Below the pieces are notes generated by a model. That model was not told the DNA's origin. It searched no databases and worked only from the letters and a program-made list of their open reading frames with translations. From Pardosa pseudoannulata (taxonomy: Eukaryota; Arthropoda; Arachnida; Araneae; Lycosidae), in the NCBI GenBank assembly GCA_032207245.1, contig CM063498.1, forward strand, positions 96,098,851 to 96,162,850: DNA of 64,000 nucleotides. The letters run 5' to 3'. The number at the start of each line of letters is the position of its first letter. Position 1 is the first letter of the stretch. A program made the position numbers and the translations under genes. Shown here piece after piece: positions 36,991-48,579 of the stretch.

Positions 36991-38205
36991 AGTAGTAGTT
37001 TTTTGCTGACGTAGAAAAATATTCTCATAAACACAGGTATAGAAACATGGACAGAGTTAAGAGAAAAAAATGCAAAATGCCTGCTTTGCATTTCCATCGC
37101 ATCATAACAAACAACCAACGACTTCCCGCAGACTTGAACAAAAATAGATTTGAATCCATCGTATTGTAAATACTGGCTTTATTTAAATGAACGATCTCAA
37201 CAGCCTTCCTTTGTAGTCTATGCTAAACATCCGCGTCAGCATTTAATTCTTTTTTATGCGAAGAAGAAAAGAGAGGCTACGCCAAGTTATGATGGGGAGT
37301 GAGAGAAGTAATAAGCAGTTTTATCCTATTTTGAGTCGAAATTAGAACATAAATCCTTCAGGATGTATAATGAAATTACCGGGAACCTTCCTTTTGAAAG
37401 GACGTTCCATAAAACTATCCCGAATAAAACAACTTATTATACTGTAAGTTCTTTTAAAAGCTTACTTATTAAATGTGATATTTATTATTTGTAGTGCTAT
37501 TTTCCACATAAAGAGTTTTACAGAGAAGTTTTAGAAGCAGGGCAATAAAAAACTAACTGTATACGTGCAACTTTGCTATTTCCATATCATCTATTTTCAC
37601 TGTGGTTGAAAGAAGCAGAAGTGGGGGGGGGGTCTTCGGGATTGACTTGCCAGATCGGGTTTCAAATCTACTTTTACTTTCTAGTACGAAAATAAAGGAA
37701 ATATTGCAAACCCTGAAAACTTTCGAGATTCAGATTTCAATGGAAATACTCAGGTTCATCATGTCTGAATCCATTTTGACTAGTTAAAGCGTTATGTCTG
37801 TACGTATACACAAGGAAACTTTAACTTCGAAACTTTAAACATCCATTTTGAACATCTCCGAACTAATTTTTACTTGTTTCGTTGCGAAGTCTGTATGCAC
37901 ATACGTATTTATGTATCTCTCATAACTCGAAAATTACTAGAAGGAGAATTTTGAAATTTTGTATTTAGAACTACTGTAACATCTAGTAGTGCAATTTTAA
38001 ATGCAAACTAGATGTTATAGCAATTAGTCAATAGTTAGATGTTACAACAATTTCAATTTTAATTTCAATTTGTACTCTGTACAACGAAAAATTTCAAACT
38101 ATTTTGAAACGCTACTTGCCGCCACATTGCAGTATTTGGTGTCTACTTGTTTTTGAATTAATATGTACTATTTATTGTTGAATTAATATATATTTCTAGT
38201 TGTTG
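36991..38205. other. Unassigned sequence
   Basis: No gene. Part (about 37850-37960) looks like a dispersed-repeat fragment, but no second copy lies in the window. Confidence 0.45.
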
Positions 38206-38381
38206 AGCTGAACAATGGCTGAATGGGTAGAGCACTGATCTTTGATACTGCATTTCTTAGGTTCGAATCCCACTGAAGGAATGAATGTTTGTAGCCGTTC
38301 GGAATTTACGTGAAGCAGTAGGTCCTTGTCTCATTATCCCTCGTATTGCAAAAGTAAGCCGCAACACTCTAAATCAAAAGA
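38206..38381 (+). repeat. tRNA-derived SINE (family A)
   Basis: Contains gaacaatggctgaatgggta, a good B box (aggttcgaatcccac), gtagccgttcggaat and ctcattatccctcg. Confidence 0.85.
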
Positions 38382-38403
38382 AGCCAAACTCAATTTTAAA
38401 TTA

Positions 38404-38833
38404 CGGTAGAACCTCGATTATCCGAAGTAATTGTGACAGAACCTACTTCGGATAATCGAAATTTTCGGATAATCAAGAATTTATCAATAATAATCTAGTT
38501 TAATATGCAGTATCGTCATTGGTTCACTAACGTTCGATTGTTCTGGGACTCGACAGTATGACCTTCCAAATTTCGAAGGGGTGTGTGGTTTTGTTTACAA
38601 CAGAGATGTTTGAAAGTAGGTAAGAGTGCACTCATACCGAGAATTGTGCTTGGAAGAAGAAATTGCAAAAAAGAGAATTCCAAACTATTTATCTGCACTC
38701 TTAGTTTGGAAAAGACGACTTGTATATAAAAGGAATTTGGGAAAAAAGAAAACTTTATAAAGTAAAGAAGAAACCGACTTCGGTTAACAGAGAGTTTCGG
38801 TTAATCGAGGTTCGGATAATAGAGGTTCTACTG
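38404..38833. mobile_element. pogo/Tigger-type MITE (430 bp)
   Basis: The left end CGGTAGAACCTCGATTATCC mirrors the right end, which as inverted complement is CAGTAGAACCTCTATTATCC. Both are flanked by TA (38402-38403, 38834-38835). These termini and the TA target are those of pogo/Tigger elements. No transposase is encoded. Confidence 0.88.
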
Positions 38834-39657
38834 TATTATTGCACAAGCTCCTGATGACATTGAAAACTAATAGTTTAGCAGCAGTTCTGTCCTTGAAATT
38901 TTGAAAACTGCTATTTTACCAACTGTTTTTTTTTATTAAATGTATATCACATTCAAATAAAATAAGTTCAAATGAAATGCAAGGAAGTATGTGGTGCCTG
39001 CACTTTTTAGGTATCTAAAAGAAAAATCGATTGGTTGCAGAGAACAATTTGAAATTTTACGACTTTATTACTTTCTGGTACGTAGTAAAGAGAGTTTAAT
39101 AATGAAAAAAAAGTTTTATAGCGAAATATTTTTAAAACAAAAAATTCAATACAACGGATACTAACACTGCTGGTTATCGATGGTAATTATTAAACTTTTA
39201 AAGTAATGTGAAAATGATAATTCTGGTGGCGTATCAATATAATTAGAATAAAAAAATATAGACAATGTAATAGGCGTAGAATGAAGTCATGTGGTGTACA
39301 CATCAAATGATGTTCCTAAACATTCAGTTACGTTGGTTGATATTCAATATATTTTAGTAAATAGTGAAACAATTTAAAACATTTATTATTGTTTATTATA
39401 CCCGTGTGTTAAGGGTTTGCATTAACTGAGAGATAAAGCATCTGAAATATAATTTTTAGGAACAATTTGGAATTTAAACATCGGTTCCTTTAAAAGTTAT
39501 ATAGAACTACCAGACAGACGTTGTCCTGTTTTAACGCTGTAAATCTTAAAATTGTAAAATTTTTTAAAAATAAATTATAAAAATTATAAATTGGACCATT
39601 GGGATGGTAAAGTAAAGGAAAAAATATTTTAAAAACACGTTGTCATCAAGAACGAAA
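38834..39657. other. Unassigned AT-rich sequence
   Basis: No feature recognised. Confidence 0.5.
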
Positions 39658-39982
39658 TTAGATTAGATTAAAACTCCCGCATCGCCGGTACAGGGATTCG
39701 ATCCTGGGACTTCTCGTACTGGAGCCTGTTGCGCTGACCACTGCGCCACAGATACGCTGGCTATATAGGGTTTCAAGCGGCATTATAATAATCTCAATCA
39801 AAACACAATTCTGGATTTTCAATAAAAAAAACATTTTCTATCGGATCAAATTGTGAATCTAAACCATTCTCGAATCAACTTAATTACATACATAAAATTA
39901 CATCAAATTACATCCAGCTGTTAGGAGGATTTCTATTACAAACACACGGACAGAAGAATAATTTTATATATAAAGATATAAA
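39658..39982 (-). repeat. Composite tRNA-related repeat, copy 2
   Basis: On the minus strand the body starts tatataaaattattcttctg. It is followed by a tRNA-like part with A box ctgtggcgcagtggtcagcg and B box ggatcgaatccctgt, then ggcgatgcgggagttttaat. Better preserved than copy 1. Confidence 0.78.
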
Positions 39983-40445
39983 GTAGAGGGGGAGAGGCTG
40001 AATTAATAGCCCAGTCATTATCTCACTGAACAGAGAATTATTAAGTCTAATTTTTTTTTACCAAATTGCTGAACGCTTTTTTCGCAATATCCAAAGGTAT
40101 CCAACGCTGGAGGTTCGAATCCTTTTGCAATCATAGTTGTTTGAGTAACAGTGAATAGTAGTTGTTTGTGTCATCTCGAAATTCTGTTTAAGCAGTACCT
40201 CCACGTATATCAACCTCTGCATATCAAAATGCGACATTACTCCTAATCAATCAACCTATCAGCCAATGGATTGATATTCAACACAAAGGAGTTTCTTTTG
40301 AAGATTCGTAATTTCAGAATAAGTGTTAAATTGGTTACGCTTTTTGTAGCAAATCCGAATTCATCTGGAGAGTTTAACTGGAGAAACTTAATAAAGTATA
40401 ACAAACAGGAGATAATCACAAATAGGCATAACGGTAACAGGTTTT
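39983..40445. other. Unassigned sequence with a possible decayed SINE
   Basis: aggttcgaatccttttgc near 40113 resembles a B box, and tgtttaagcagtacc a SINE body, but the copy is too eroded to bound. Confidence 0.4.
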
Positions 40446-40610
40446 ATTTGGTTGGGAGCGCTACTGTCTACTCTTTAGCTACTTTAGGGCTAATGAGACC
40501 GGAACCTATTGCTTAGAGCCGATTCCAAATGGCTTACATATCAGTAGCGAGATTCAAATCCACGGATTCTGGTGCCGAAGAAAAGCGCCACACCAATTCG
40601 CCATAGTTCG
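40446..40610 (-). repeat. tRNA-derived SINE (family A)
   Basis: Reverse complement carries the A box (ggcgaattggtg), a B-box-like ggatttgaatctcg, and the tail ending in agcgctcccaacc. Confidence 0.82.
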
Positions 40611-41144
40611 TCTATACTTTAACAGGTTTTTCCAAAGGTGATTCTTGCTCTTGGAACAAATCTCCAGACAACTTCACTAGCATACACTATTCATTTGTTC
40701 CATCAACTTTATGAGGCTCATAGCATATAACTGTGGGGATCGACTATCAAATGCGCAGACTGGTTGACTCAAATTCGAAAAAGAGTGTAGCTAAGTAGAT
40801 GGATGTTCGAGCGAATCTTCTGTCACAGTGGTTAATTAGTAGAGGAATTAAAACAACCATTCTGTTCTACTGTCGAAGCGTATGTTAACAGCCTCAACAA
40901 CATGAGACTGTGATTATCACTTTTCTCGTAGTTAGTCAGTTGTTTAATGGAAGGATTTGTCTAGATGAAAGTTAAAATGTAGTATAGGGTATTTAAACAA
41001 ACTGTTTGTGCTTCATGTGAAAAATAAATCCTATCCCTTTTACGATTGTATTAAATGGGTTTTATTTTAGTGCTGTAAAATATACAGTCACAGTTAAGTT
41101 AGTTTCTTGAGACATTCTTCTGTATGGTGTTCATTGGTGTACAT
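40611..41144. other. Unassigned sequence
   Basis: No feature recognised. Confidence 0.5.
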
Positions 41145-41559
41145 TAGTGCTCAATATTAAGAGACATTTTAGATTTGGCCTAACATCTCCGGAACTACTG
41201 GGCAGATTCTAATGAAATTGGTTTGACTATAGGTTGATACATTAAAAAAGAGAACATTTATAATACACACAATCATGCATAATATTCATCGGAGAAAGAA
41301 GTTATGAAACAATGGTTACATTATCGAACAAATAAATGTTAATAGAGGGTTCCCTCTTACATACAAATTCAAGTTTAAACAGTAATCTTAATAGTTTAAT
41401 GAGTAATGAATAACGTTTAGATGACGATGAAATGAAGCGATGAATCGTCGGAAGATTAGAACCAGAACAGTCTTTGTACAGACTAAAGAGTTTCAACATC
41501 GTAGTAAAGATTTGCAGAGACTAAATGTAGATTCAGCATCGTGTCCAAACTTACGGGAA

Positions 41560-42480
41560 TAGTTTCAGGATATTGCATCCATCGAGATAAAGCCTGGGAA
41601 AAGTCGTTCAAGAGCCCCGATGTCCAAAGAAAGCCTCTGTTCATTGTAGCGAAGCTTAACAAGTATGCTACAGTTTCTCAGATCTCTCGTGACTTCTATG
41701 CTTCCATAGTAAGTTGAGTTTTAAAGTTTATTATTACCAGAAAGATTTATGAGAGAGAGTTTGGTTTGGAGTGCTACGGTCTACTTTTTGCAACATGAGG
41801 GCTAATGAGACCGGGATCTACAGCTGAAAGCCGATTTTGAAAGACTACGAACACCCATGTCACTTTGGGATTCGAACCCACGAATTCCGGTACCGAAGGC
41901 CAGCACCCTAAATTATGAGAGAGAGCTATTTGAAAGAAGATATGCTGTTTGCGACCGGATCACTTCTGGGAACAGGAAAATCCATTTGGAATGATGCAGA
42001 TATATTAAAGACTGGAGCACGGATGAATGGTTCGAATGTTATCTTCCCTGATGAGTCCTAGTTTATCTTAATTAATGATTCTTTACTTACTTACATATAA
42101 GAAAATCCAAGAACTTGTTACATACATTCCAATATCCGAGAAATCGATCATTATGGCAGTGGAAGTTTGTTGGTCTTAGAGGGCATCATGGTGTATGGAC
42201 ACAACAATCCATGTCTTTGAGGTACAGGAATGAAATATTGGAACCCTATGTTCGACTTTACTGGATTGCAGTTGGCCTTAGTTTATCTTTTTATTAGACA
42301 TCGTACGGTCTAATTAAGCTAATCTGGTAGATTTTCTGGAAAGTGAAGATATACGCCGAATGTGTTGACCAACCAGATCTCCAGATTTCAACTCCGTTGA
42401 GCATGTCTGGGATGCTCTAGAGAGGGCAATTGAAACTCGCAATTCCTCTCCGACAACCATATAAGGCTTTAAAACAAGAT
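41560..42480 (+). pseudogene. Tc1-like transposase, heavily broken
   Basis: Recognisable pieces, in changing frames: QISRDFYAS before the SINE, then RKIYERELFERRYAVCDR after it, KDWSTDEWF, IFPDES (first catalytic Asp kept), LRYRNEILEPYVRLYWIAVG, and SPDF then EHVWDALERAIETRN near the end. Stops and frameshifts separate them, so no enzyme can be made. Confidence 0.82.
41761..41912 (-). repeat. SINE (family A) inside the Tc1 element, with target duplication
   Basis: Reverse complement has a B box (gggttcgaatcccaa), the body and ctccaaaccaaac. TTATGAGAGAG occurs on both sides (41748-41758 and 41913-41923), giving an 11-bp target duplication inside the transposase sequence. Confidence 0.92.
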
Positions 42481-42795
42481 TGCGGAATGAGGGAAGTCAA
42501 CTGCCAAGGGGCTCATAAATTATTTTATTTCAAGTATAAAATTACGTTGCGAGATCTGTATATCTGTAAGAGGAAGCTATACTCTTTATTAACTTATTTT
42601 TGTGTCTGATTCTGTAACCACTGTTTCATAATTTCTAAATCTGAGGAGTGTTATGCACGATCATGTATTTATGTTATAACTGCTGAATATTTTCTTTTGT
42701 ATTATATGAACCTTTGTTTAAATTAAATCTCATTTAAATCTGTCCAGTAGTCCTTAAGATAATCATCCAAATCTGAATATTTTCTTAATTCTAAA

Positions 42796-43035
42796 AACCA
42801 GTGTAGTTATTTTTATCTTTTGTGTTTATCAAAATTTTCTTTTGTAATTGATTACATCAAATATAATAACTAACACGTGATAAAATATCATGTTGTATTA
42901 ATATTTTTATATAAATTATCTGTTGGATATTATCATAATATTAATAAATTACATTTATAACCTTATAATATGCATAAACTCAAAATTTCCTAATTTTTGT
43001 TTCGAGTGTTTATCACAGTGGTGTGTAAACTTTAA
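42796..43035. other. Unassigned AT-rich sequence
   Basis: No feature recognised. Confidence 0.5.
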
Positions 43036-43409
43036 CACATCGTTAACCGGCAATTTTACTGAAAATTTATCTCATGTCACATGCTATTATTTCGTAATTG
43101 GATGTGGAAGTAACGGACAATCAGATAAAGCATCCTCGTATAATTCATTAAAAGATTCTTCATTACGTTCCTTCATCGTTTTTTAAAGTTTTTTTAATTA
43201 TTAAATATTTTTTACAACAAAAGATTTGGCGCGTCTTATAAGCGAGAGACACAGCTTGTGTTATACTGACCAACAATTGCACTGTATGGTCGCCAACAGA
43301 GAAAACAACAGCGATGAGAAAAAAAAAACGCATCACGAGTTTACTCGTGGCCGGTCAGCAACGTTCGGCCATAAAAACACGAGTTAACTCGTGACCCGTC
43401 AACAATGTG
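43036..43409 (-). mobile_element. Internally deleted piggyBac-like element
   Basis: The left flank is TTAA (43032-43035); the right flank is tttt then aa. The ends are CACATCGTTAACCGG and, inverted, CACATTGTTGACGGG, related to the 520-bp TTAA elements. Near the minus-strand 5' end are palindromic copies of acgagttaactcgt and a diverged relative. About 230 bp inside is a short open frame starting MKERNEESFNELYEDALSD (43176-43087), acidic like a piggyBac transposase N-terminus. About 374 bp in all. Confidence 0.65.
43087..43176 (-). pseudogene. Possible piggyBac transposase N-terminal remnant (29 codons)
   Basis: ATG at 43176, acidic 29-residue peptide, stop at 43087-43089. Position after the promoter-like 5' end and its acidity fit a truncated transposase start. 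No catalytic residue is present, so the assignment is inference. Confidence 0.4.
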
Positions 43410-44530
43410 TTTTAAGTAAAACTAATCCTTTTCTTCATTTATTTACTATTTTAGTGGTCACTAATGCTGTGAATTCAGCCCTCAAATAGAGTGGCTTTGA
43501 AAATTAAAAACAATATTATCATTAGGAACTGAGAATCTATAACCCCACGTTTAAAGTAATCCATTTAGTAATTCTAAGTTAATTCTAAATAGACCTATTG
43601 TTGATTACATAATGACTCATCTGGTGATGTAACACAATGTCATGTGTTACATCATCGGATCTATGATGTATCGATTTTTATGTCGTATTAATTAATTTAT
43701 TTTTACTGTACTAATTGTTGGTTTTTCTGATATTATTGGTTAAAGTTCCTAAATTTTAAATACATTACTTACAATACATAAAAGGGGACCGATATTATAT
43801 AATCTTATATGCAATCTTTCGGTCCTTTTTCTTATCCTCATTTTAATTGTTATGTCTGTCCGAATCGTATTCTGACAGGTGCACCGAAGCAGGTTAACTC
43901 GAAAGTTAAATGTGTGAACCAGATTTACAACTAGCAAAAAATAACAAAATTGATTTATGCCCGTGTTTGCAGAAGAACGGCAGGGGCAAATCGGGCGCCA
44001 ACTTGACCTTGGCCCAGTGAGGCTCGTCTTGAATAGCAGATCTTCATTGGTTTCCACACGCGGCTGAAGTTCAAAATCTCTGTCAGATATGAGCTGAGTA
44101 TATCAATGTGGAGGGAGTCTGTTTATCTCTCGGCTCACTAACATTTTCCATAAAACATGCGAACGCAGAAGAACCACGTGCTCTCGGCCGATCATCCATG
44201 TCTACGGCAACTCTTTTAGGTATGTTGCAATGCCGTTCGCCACGACAGCCTCATGTAGATTGATTGTGCTACTATTCCGATTAGTAGTGGGACTTTAACC
44301 TTTTCGAAGGCGAGGTTAGTTGGTGCTTACGAGATGTAATCAGAAGCCCCCAAACACTTTGATTACGGATCAGAATTATATTTCTGTCTAGAGTGGTGGT
44401 TATACACTGTGAACAATCTGAAGTACAGTTCTTTTACGGAGATTTGATAACTAAACTTTGATATCGTCTAGTAAAAGGTAATGAATCTTTTCACATTTTA
44501 TCATTGTTTTAAATCTTTTGTAGTTATTAA
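43410..44530. other. Unassigned sequence with a GC-richer segment
   Basis: 43860-44340 is distinctly less AT-rich than its neighbours. A 102-codon minus frame (43749-44057) crosses it but resembles no family I know. Could be an old repeat or an exon/promoter. Confidence 0.45.
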
Positions 44531-44811
44531 CACTAGATTGCCCAAGGCAGTCATTTTGACTGTTTTTTAATTTCAATTAGAAAAACAATTATGAAATATA
44601 ATGACACAATTTCTTAGAATTTGGTGACTTTTTCTATAACATATAAATGGGTTTATGAATAATTGTAGTTACTTCCGCCCTCCTTTATTATATAATATTA
44701 AAAATTAATTTTAAACAAATTTCTTTACATATTTGTTATTTTTTCACAATGCAGTCATTTTGACTGTTTTTGGGCAATATAGGTATATAAGAAATCTCGG
44801 GCAATCTAGTG
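44531..44811. mobile_element. 281-bp piggyBac-type MITE with perfect TTAA duplication
   Basis: TTAA on both sides (44527-44530, 44812-44815). Both ends read CACTAGATTGCCC as a perfect 13-bp inverted repeat. Subterminal copies of gcagtcattttgactg occur near each end, each with arms cagtca and tgactg. Non-coding. Confidence 0.92.
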
Positions 44812-44815
44812 TTAA

Positions 44816-46184
44816 TTCATTTAATTTAATAAAATTCTAATTAACTAAACTTTATTTAAATGTAAATTCTATTCATTTGTCGGGAAATTTACTTTTATCT
44901 ATGTAAATATAGTCTAATTTATTGTATTTTTATGATTTGATAGCCCTAATACTGCTTTTCAGCATGCTTCTGAAATACAACATAACACGACAAGCTTCTC
45001 TATGTTTTATTTTTATGGGTGCGGAATATTATTATATATATAAAAAAGCTTTAGTAGTTCAAACGAAAATTTTAAGTAAAATAAGTTTATGTTGGTTATC
45101 TCAATAAAAAGAGTATTACGTTTCTACAAAATTATTTTTTCATTAGTTTAATATCTTTGTTGATTAGAAAAAAGTAAGCTGCAGGGGCTGGAGCGTCAGG
45201 TTTAACAAAAATATTGTTTACTTATACGTAACTGTACGTTAACTGTCTGAAAGAATTTGTAAAGCATCTAATTTTTTATTCTGGTCTTGGCTTTAAATAA
45301 AAGCTACATACATAATTCTAACCACACTGTAACATAAATATAATCGTGGAATGCTGTATGAAAAACGGATCGTGATAGGAAATTTTGATATGTCACGGTG
45401 TACATGACATTTTATGAGTTAGGAACTTGTAAGATTTTTTATTATCCGGAATGTGGCTCAGGATAGAGCAAATAATTTGAGCCAAAACCATGTACAAATT
45501 CCTCGATTTCGAAATTTGCTAGTTGGTAGCAGTGTATTTTAATAGTGAATAAAGATTTTAAATTGAAAAGGTGTTGAAAATGTAATTGCATTTATACAGT
45601 ATTACGAATTTTGAGATTGTTTAAAAGTAGTTTTGTTTCTTGTATTTAAAATATTGAATTTTAAATTTGCAAAAGAATGAATTCCAACTTTGGTAGATTA
45701 AAATGAATGAACTGTAAAATCATTTCTACAAGTAAAAGTTTAAGAAAATTTGAAATATGCGAAGCACAAAAAAAATTGTGACAAATTGAGATTGTGGTAC
45801 TGAGTTCTGTGTAACTTAATTTTCATTTTTCCTTTCAAAAAAAAAAAAAGTGTAACTACAAGATAATCCAAATGGATACCGTAAAACCAGCATTTGTTTC
45901 ACCGCTAGTTATTGAAGTTCGTTGGTCTGTTTGTCTTGTGTGGTATTCAACACATTAAACGCTCCAATTTTTAAAAGCTTTAATTTTATGTTTTAAAAAA
46001 TTGCATTCCCGAAGGGGTAATTTAAGTAAGTTATTACATTTTCGGATGTAATAAAATGAATTTATTTGTTATACTCAGGTTGGGAAAACTGATTTCATGC
46101 TGGTAGCCCCTTTTAAATTAGTAGAAAATTTTTATTGCTGGTGTGCCTGAGGAAATGGGATCTTAACATTTTATATTTTTCTTA
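44816..46184. other. Unassigned AT-rich sequence
   Basis: No feature recognised. Confidence 0.5.
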
Positions 46185-46358
46185 TTGTTTGAAGCACTAC
46201 GGTCTACTTTTTTTGCAACACGAGAGATAATGAGACCAAGGCCTACTGCTTAAAGCCGAATCTGAACGGCTACAAACATCCATGCCAGATTGTGATTCAA
46301 ACCCACGAACTCCGGTTCCGAAGGTCAGTGCCCTAAGCATTGGGCTATCGTTCGGTTT
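46185..46358 (-). repeat. tRNA-derived SINE (family A)
   Basis: Reverse complement shows the A box (cgatagcccaatgcttaggg), B-box-like gggtttgaatcacaa, gccgttcagattcgg and the tail. Confidence 0.84.
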
Positions 46359-48406
46359 CCTTATGGTTTGAATTGAAACGCTTGGGTAAATATATTAACT
46401 AGGAATTTCGAACTCTTTGGTCTAAAGGTATTGGCAAATCGGTAAGGTAACTTAAGTGTTCAGTCGTTATTTGGTGTATTCGGCTTATGAATGCAGAAAG
46501 TAGAATTTATATTGTGCTACTTACCACAACTGTATCTGACCTTATTTAATGTTGTTACGTTCAAGTAACATGACTCGCAGGATACCTTGAATGTTTTCTT
46601 TGATATATTATTTCTTTTATACTGTCTTAGATCTATTGAACTGTGATTTATAGAATTCGGAATTTTTTAAAAATAAATGTGTGAATAATATAATGACATA
46701 TTCGACGATCCGTTAATTTCGTTATGTGGGTGGTAGATTAAAAATTTTGAGCTTTAGAACGGGACATTTTCTCCCAAATCCAAGACATTTTCCAAAACTC
46801 CTGTCTTGAACTTTCTAAAATAGGTTAAAACTTATGTGGAAATCGACTCTAAAATCTTGACAATCACTCTTTTACCCCTCCCCCCTTTCTTTTTGTAAAA
46901 TTAACAAGATGAAACTTAATATTTATTAATTCTATATTATTAAAATGATTTTTATGACCAAGTATTAAAAATATCCGTAAAGAGTAAATTATATTGTTTT
47001 GAAATGTTGTTCTTTTAAATTTTATTTTGTATCTTGTAAAGGCTGAGTAATTATCCGGTAAATACTCATCGTAGACTATTGGCATTAAGATGTTACCTTT
47101 TGTAACTGCAGATGATATAATCAACTGTAGTGTACAGTGAGGTTTTGTTGTTTACAAAAGCAGATTTCTTTTTATCCGTTATTGATCCTACAGAAATGCA
47201 TGGCAAAATTAAGGTGTTTATTTGCAGTTACAAGTACTTTGAAATTTAATGTAGCAAAACAGGAACTGTTTCAGTATAAAACTGAATATCAAACGAGTTC
47301 ACTCAGATATTTGAAAATGGCTGATCATTTCTTAGAAATTTTAATAATCGTGCCAGCAAACGTCATGACATTAATATAAAATAAAAATTGAAACTTTGAA
47401 GGAATTTTGATAAATTTTCGAGAAAGGTAAACATTTTAGTTTGAAATGGAGAGTTAAATATCAACTGCAGTGACGTGCGATGTTTACATATACTGCAGTT
47501 AAATGACCTTCTCAAACTAGATCATGGAGAATTCTTCTTGCAAAGTTTAGTGTTTTAGCCTAAATCTGTCAGACGATTAGCAGGAAAAAACTAAATACTG
47601 CCGCTAATGAGGGATATCAGTCTAATTTGATGATCTTTGAGAACTTATGATAGGCATCCTTTAAAATTCAAGAAATTTTAATGATTTATGTAAAATTAAT
47701 GGAAAGAGATATTTAAGGCTTACATATTTTTCAGATTTGGTCTTTAAAATAGGAAATGAATTAATTTACTCTTATACGGTTGAATAACTTTATATTTCCG
47801 GGATGTATTATTTAATTATCTTAGAAATATCTTAAACTAAACTTTTGTTCTTTCAAATAATATAAGGTGCATTTCTTAAAATTGCAGCCAGTTTTGTGTT
47901 TTAATGTTTATTTATCCGGCAGTAGATAAATGCGTCTGACAGACCTAATGATTTTTGCTTTTAAGTAATGAATATGATTTTAAGTAATATCGTACTGCTA
48001 ACATATTATTCTTTTGAAATAAAATTTTTAATGTTATACATTTACAGATTCGATTTTTTTAGCAAGTACTTTATGCGTATGTTGGACCCTAAGTTATTGA
48101 CGAAGTAAGGCTAGTCAGTTGAAAGAAAGTTTATTTCTGTACTATTTAGTTTGATCTAAAAATATGGCATATTTTGGTGTAATTTTTATAATGCTCTCTA
48201 AAAACTTACGAACAGTCATTAAATTATATGTAAGTTGCTTTTATCCTACAGCAGCTGTTAAAAATATTTTGTAAAATTTGTGACTGATTGGAAATGTTTT
48301 ACTGAGTTTAATTAGACCGGGACCTACTGGGGTAAAGTAGATTTTAAATGGGTACAAAAATTCATGCAATGAATGAAATTAACCTACAAACTCCAAATAA
48401 TTCGGG
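46359..48406. other. Unassigned AT-rich sequence
   Basis: About 2 kb without a convincing gene. Short frames of 80-86 codons on either strand (46864-47379) lack recognisable motifs and splice context. Confidence 0.5.
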
Positions 48407-48579
48407 CCGAACGCTGGCCGATTGGTTAGGGCGCTAATCGTCGGTACTGGAGTTCGTGTGTTCGAATTCCACTACGGCATGAGTGTTCGTAACCGTTCGG
48501 AATCAGCTTTAAGCAGTAGGTACCGGTCTCATTAGCCCTTGTGTGCAAAACAGTAGACTGTTGTGCTCCAAACCAAACA
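48407..48579 (+). repeat. tRNA-derived SINE (family A)
   Basis: Well preserved: ctggccgattggttagggcg, B box gtgttcgaattccac, accgttcggaatcagcttt, tctcattagcccttg, ctccaaaccaaac. Confidence 0.88.

Larger units (their letters stand above)
41145..42795 (+). mobile_element. Tc1-like transposon with long terminal repeats, split by a SINE
   Basis: The left region (agatttggcctaacatctcc then ggaactactgggcagatt) is mirrored near 42735-42775, whose reverse complement reads cagatttggatgattatctt then aaggactactggacagattt. The pair is long and imperfect, as in Tc1 elements with extended terminal repeats. Inside is a broken transposase. Limits are approximate. Confidence 0.7.
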
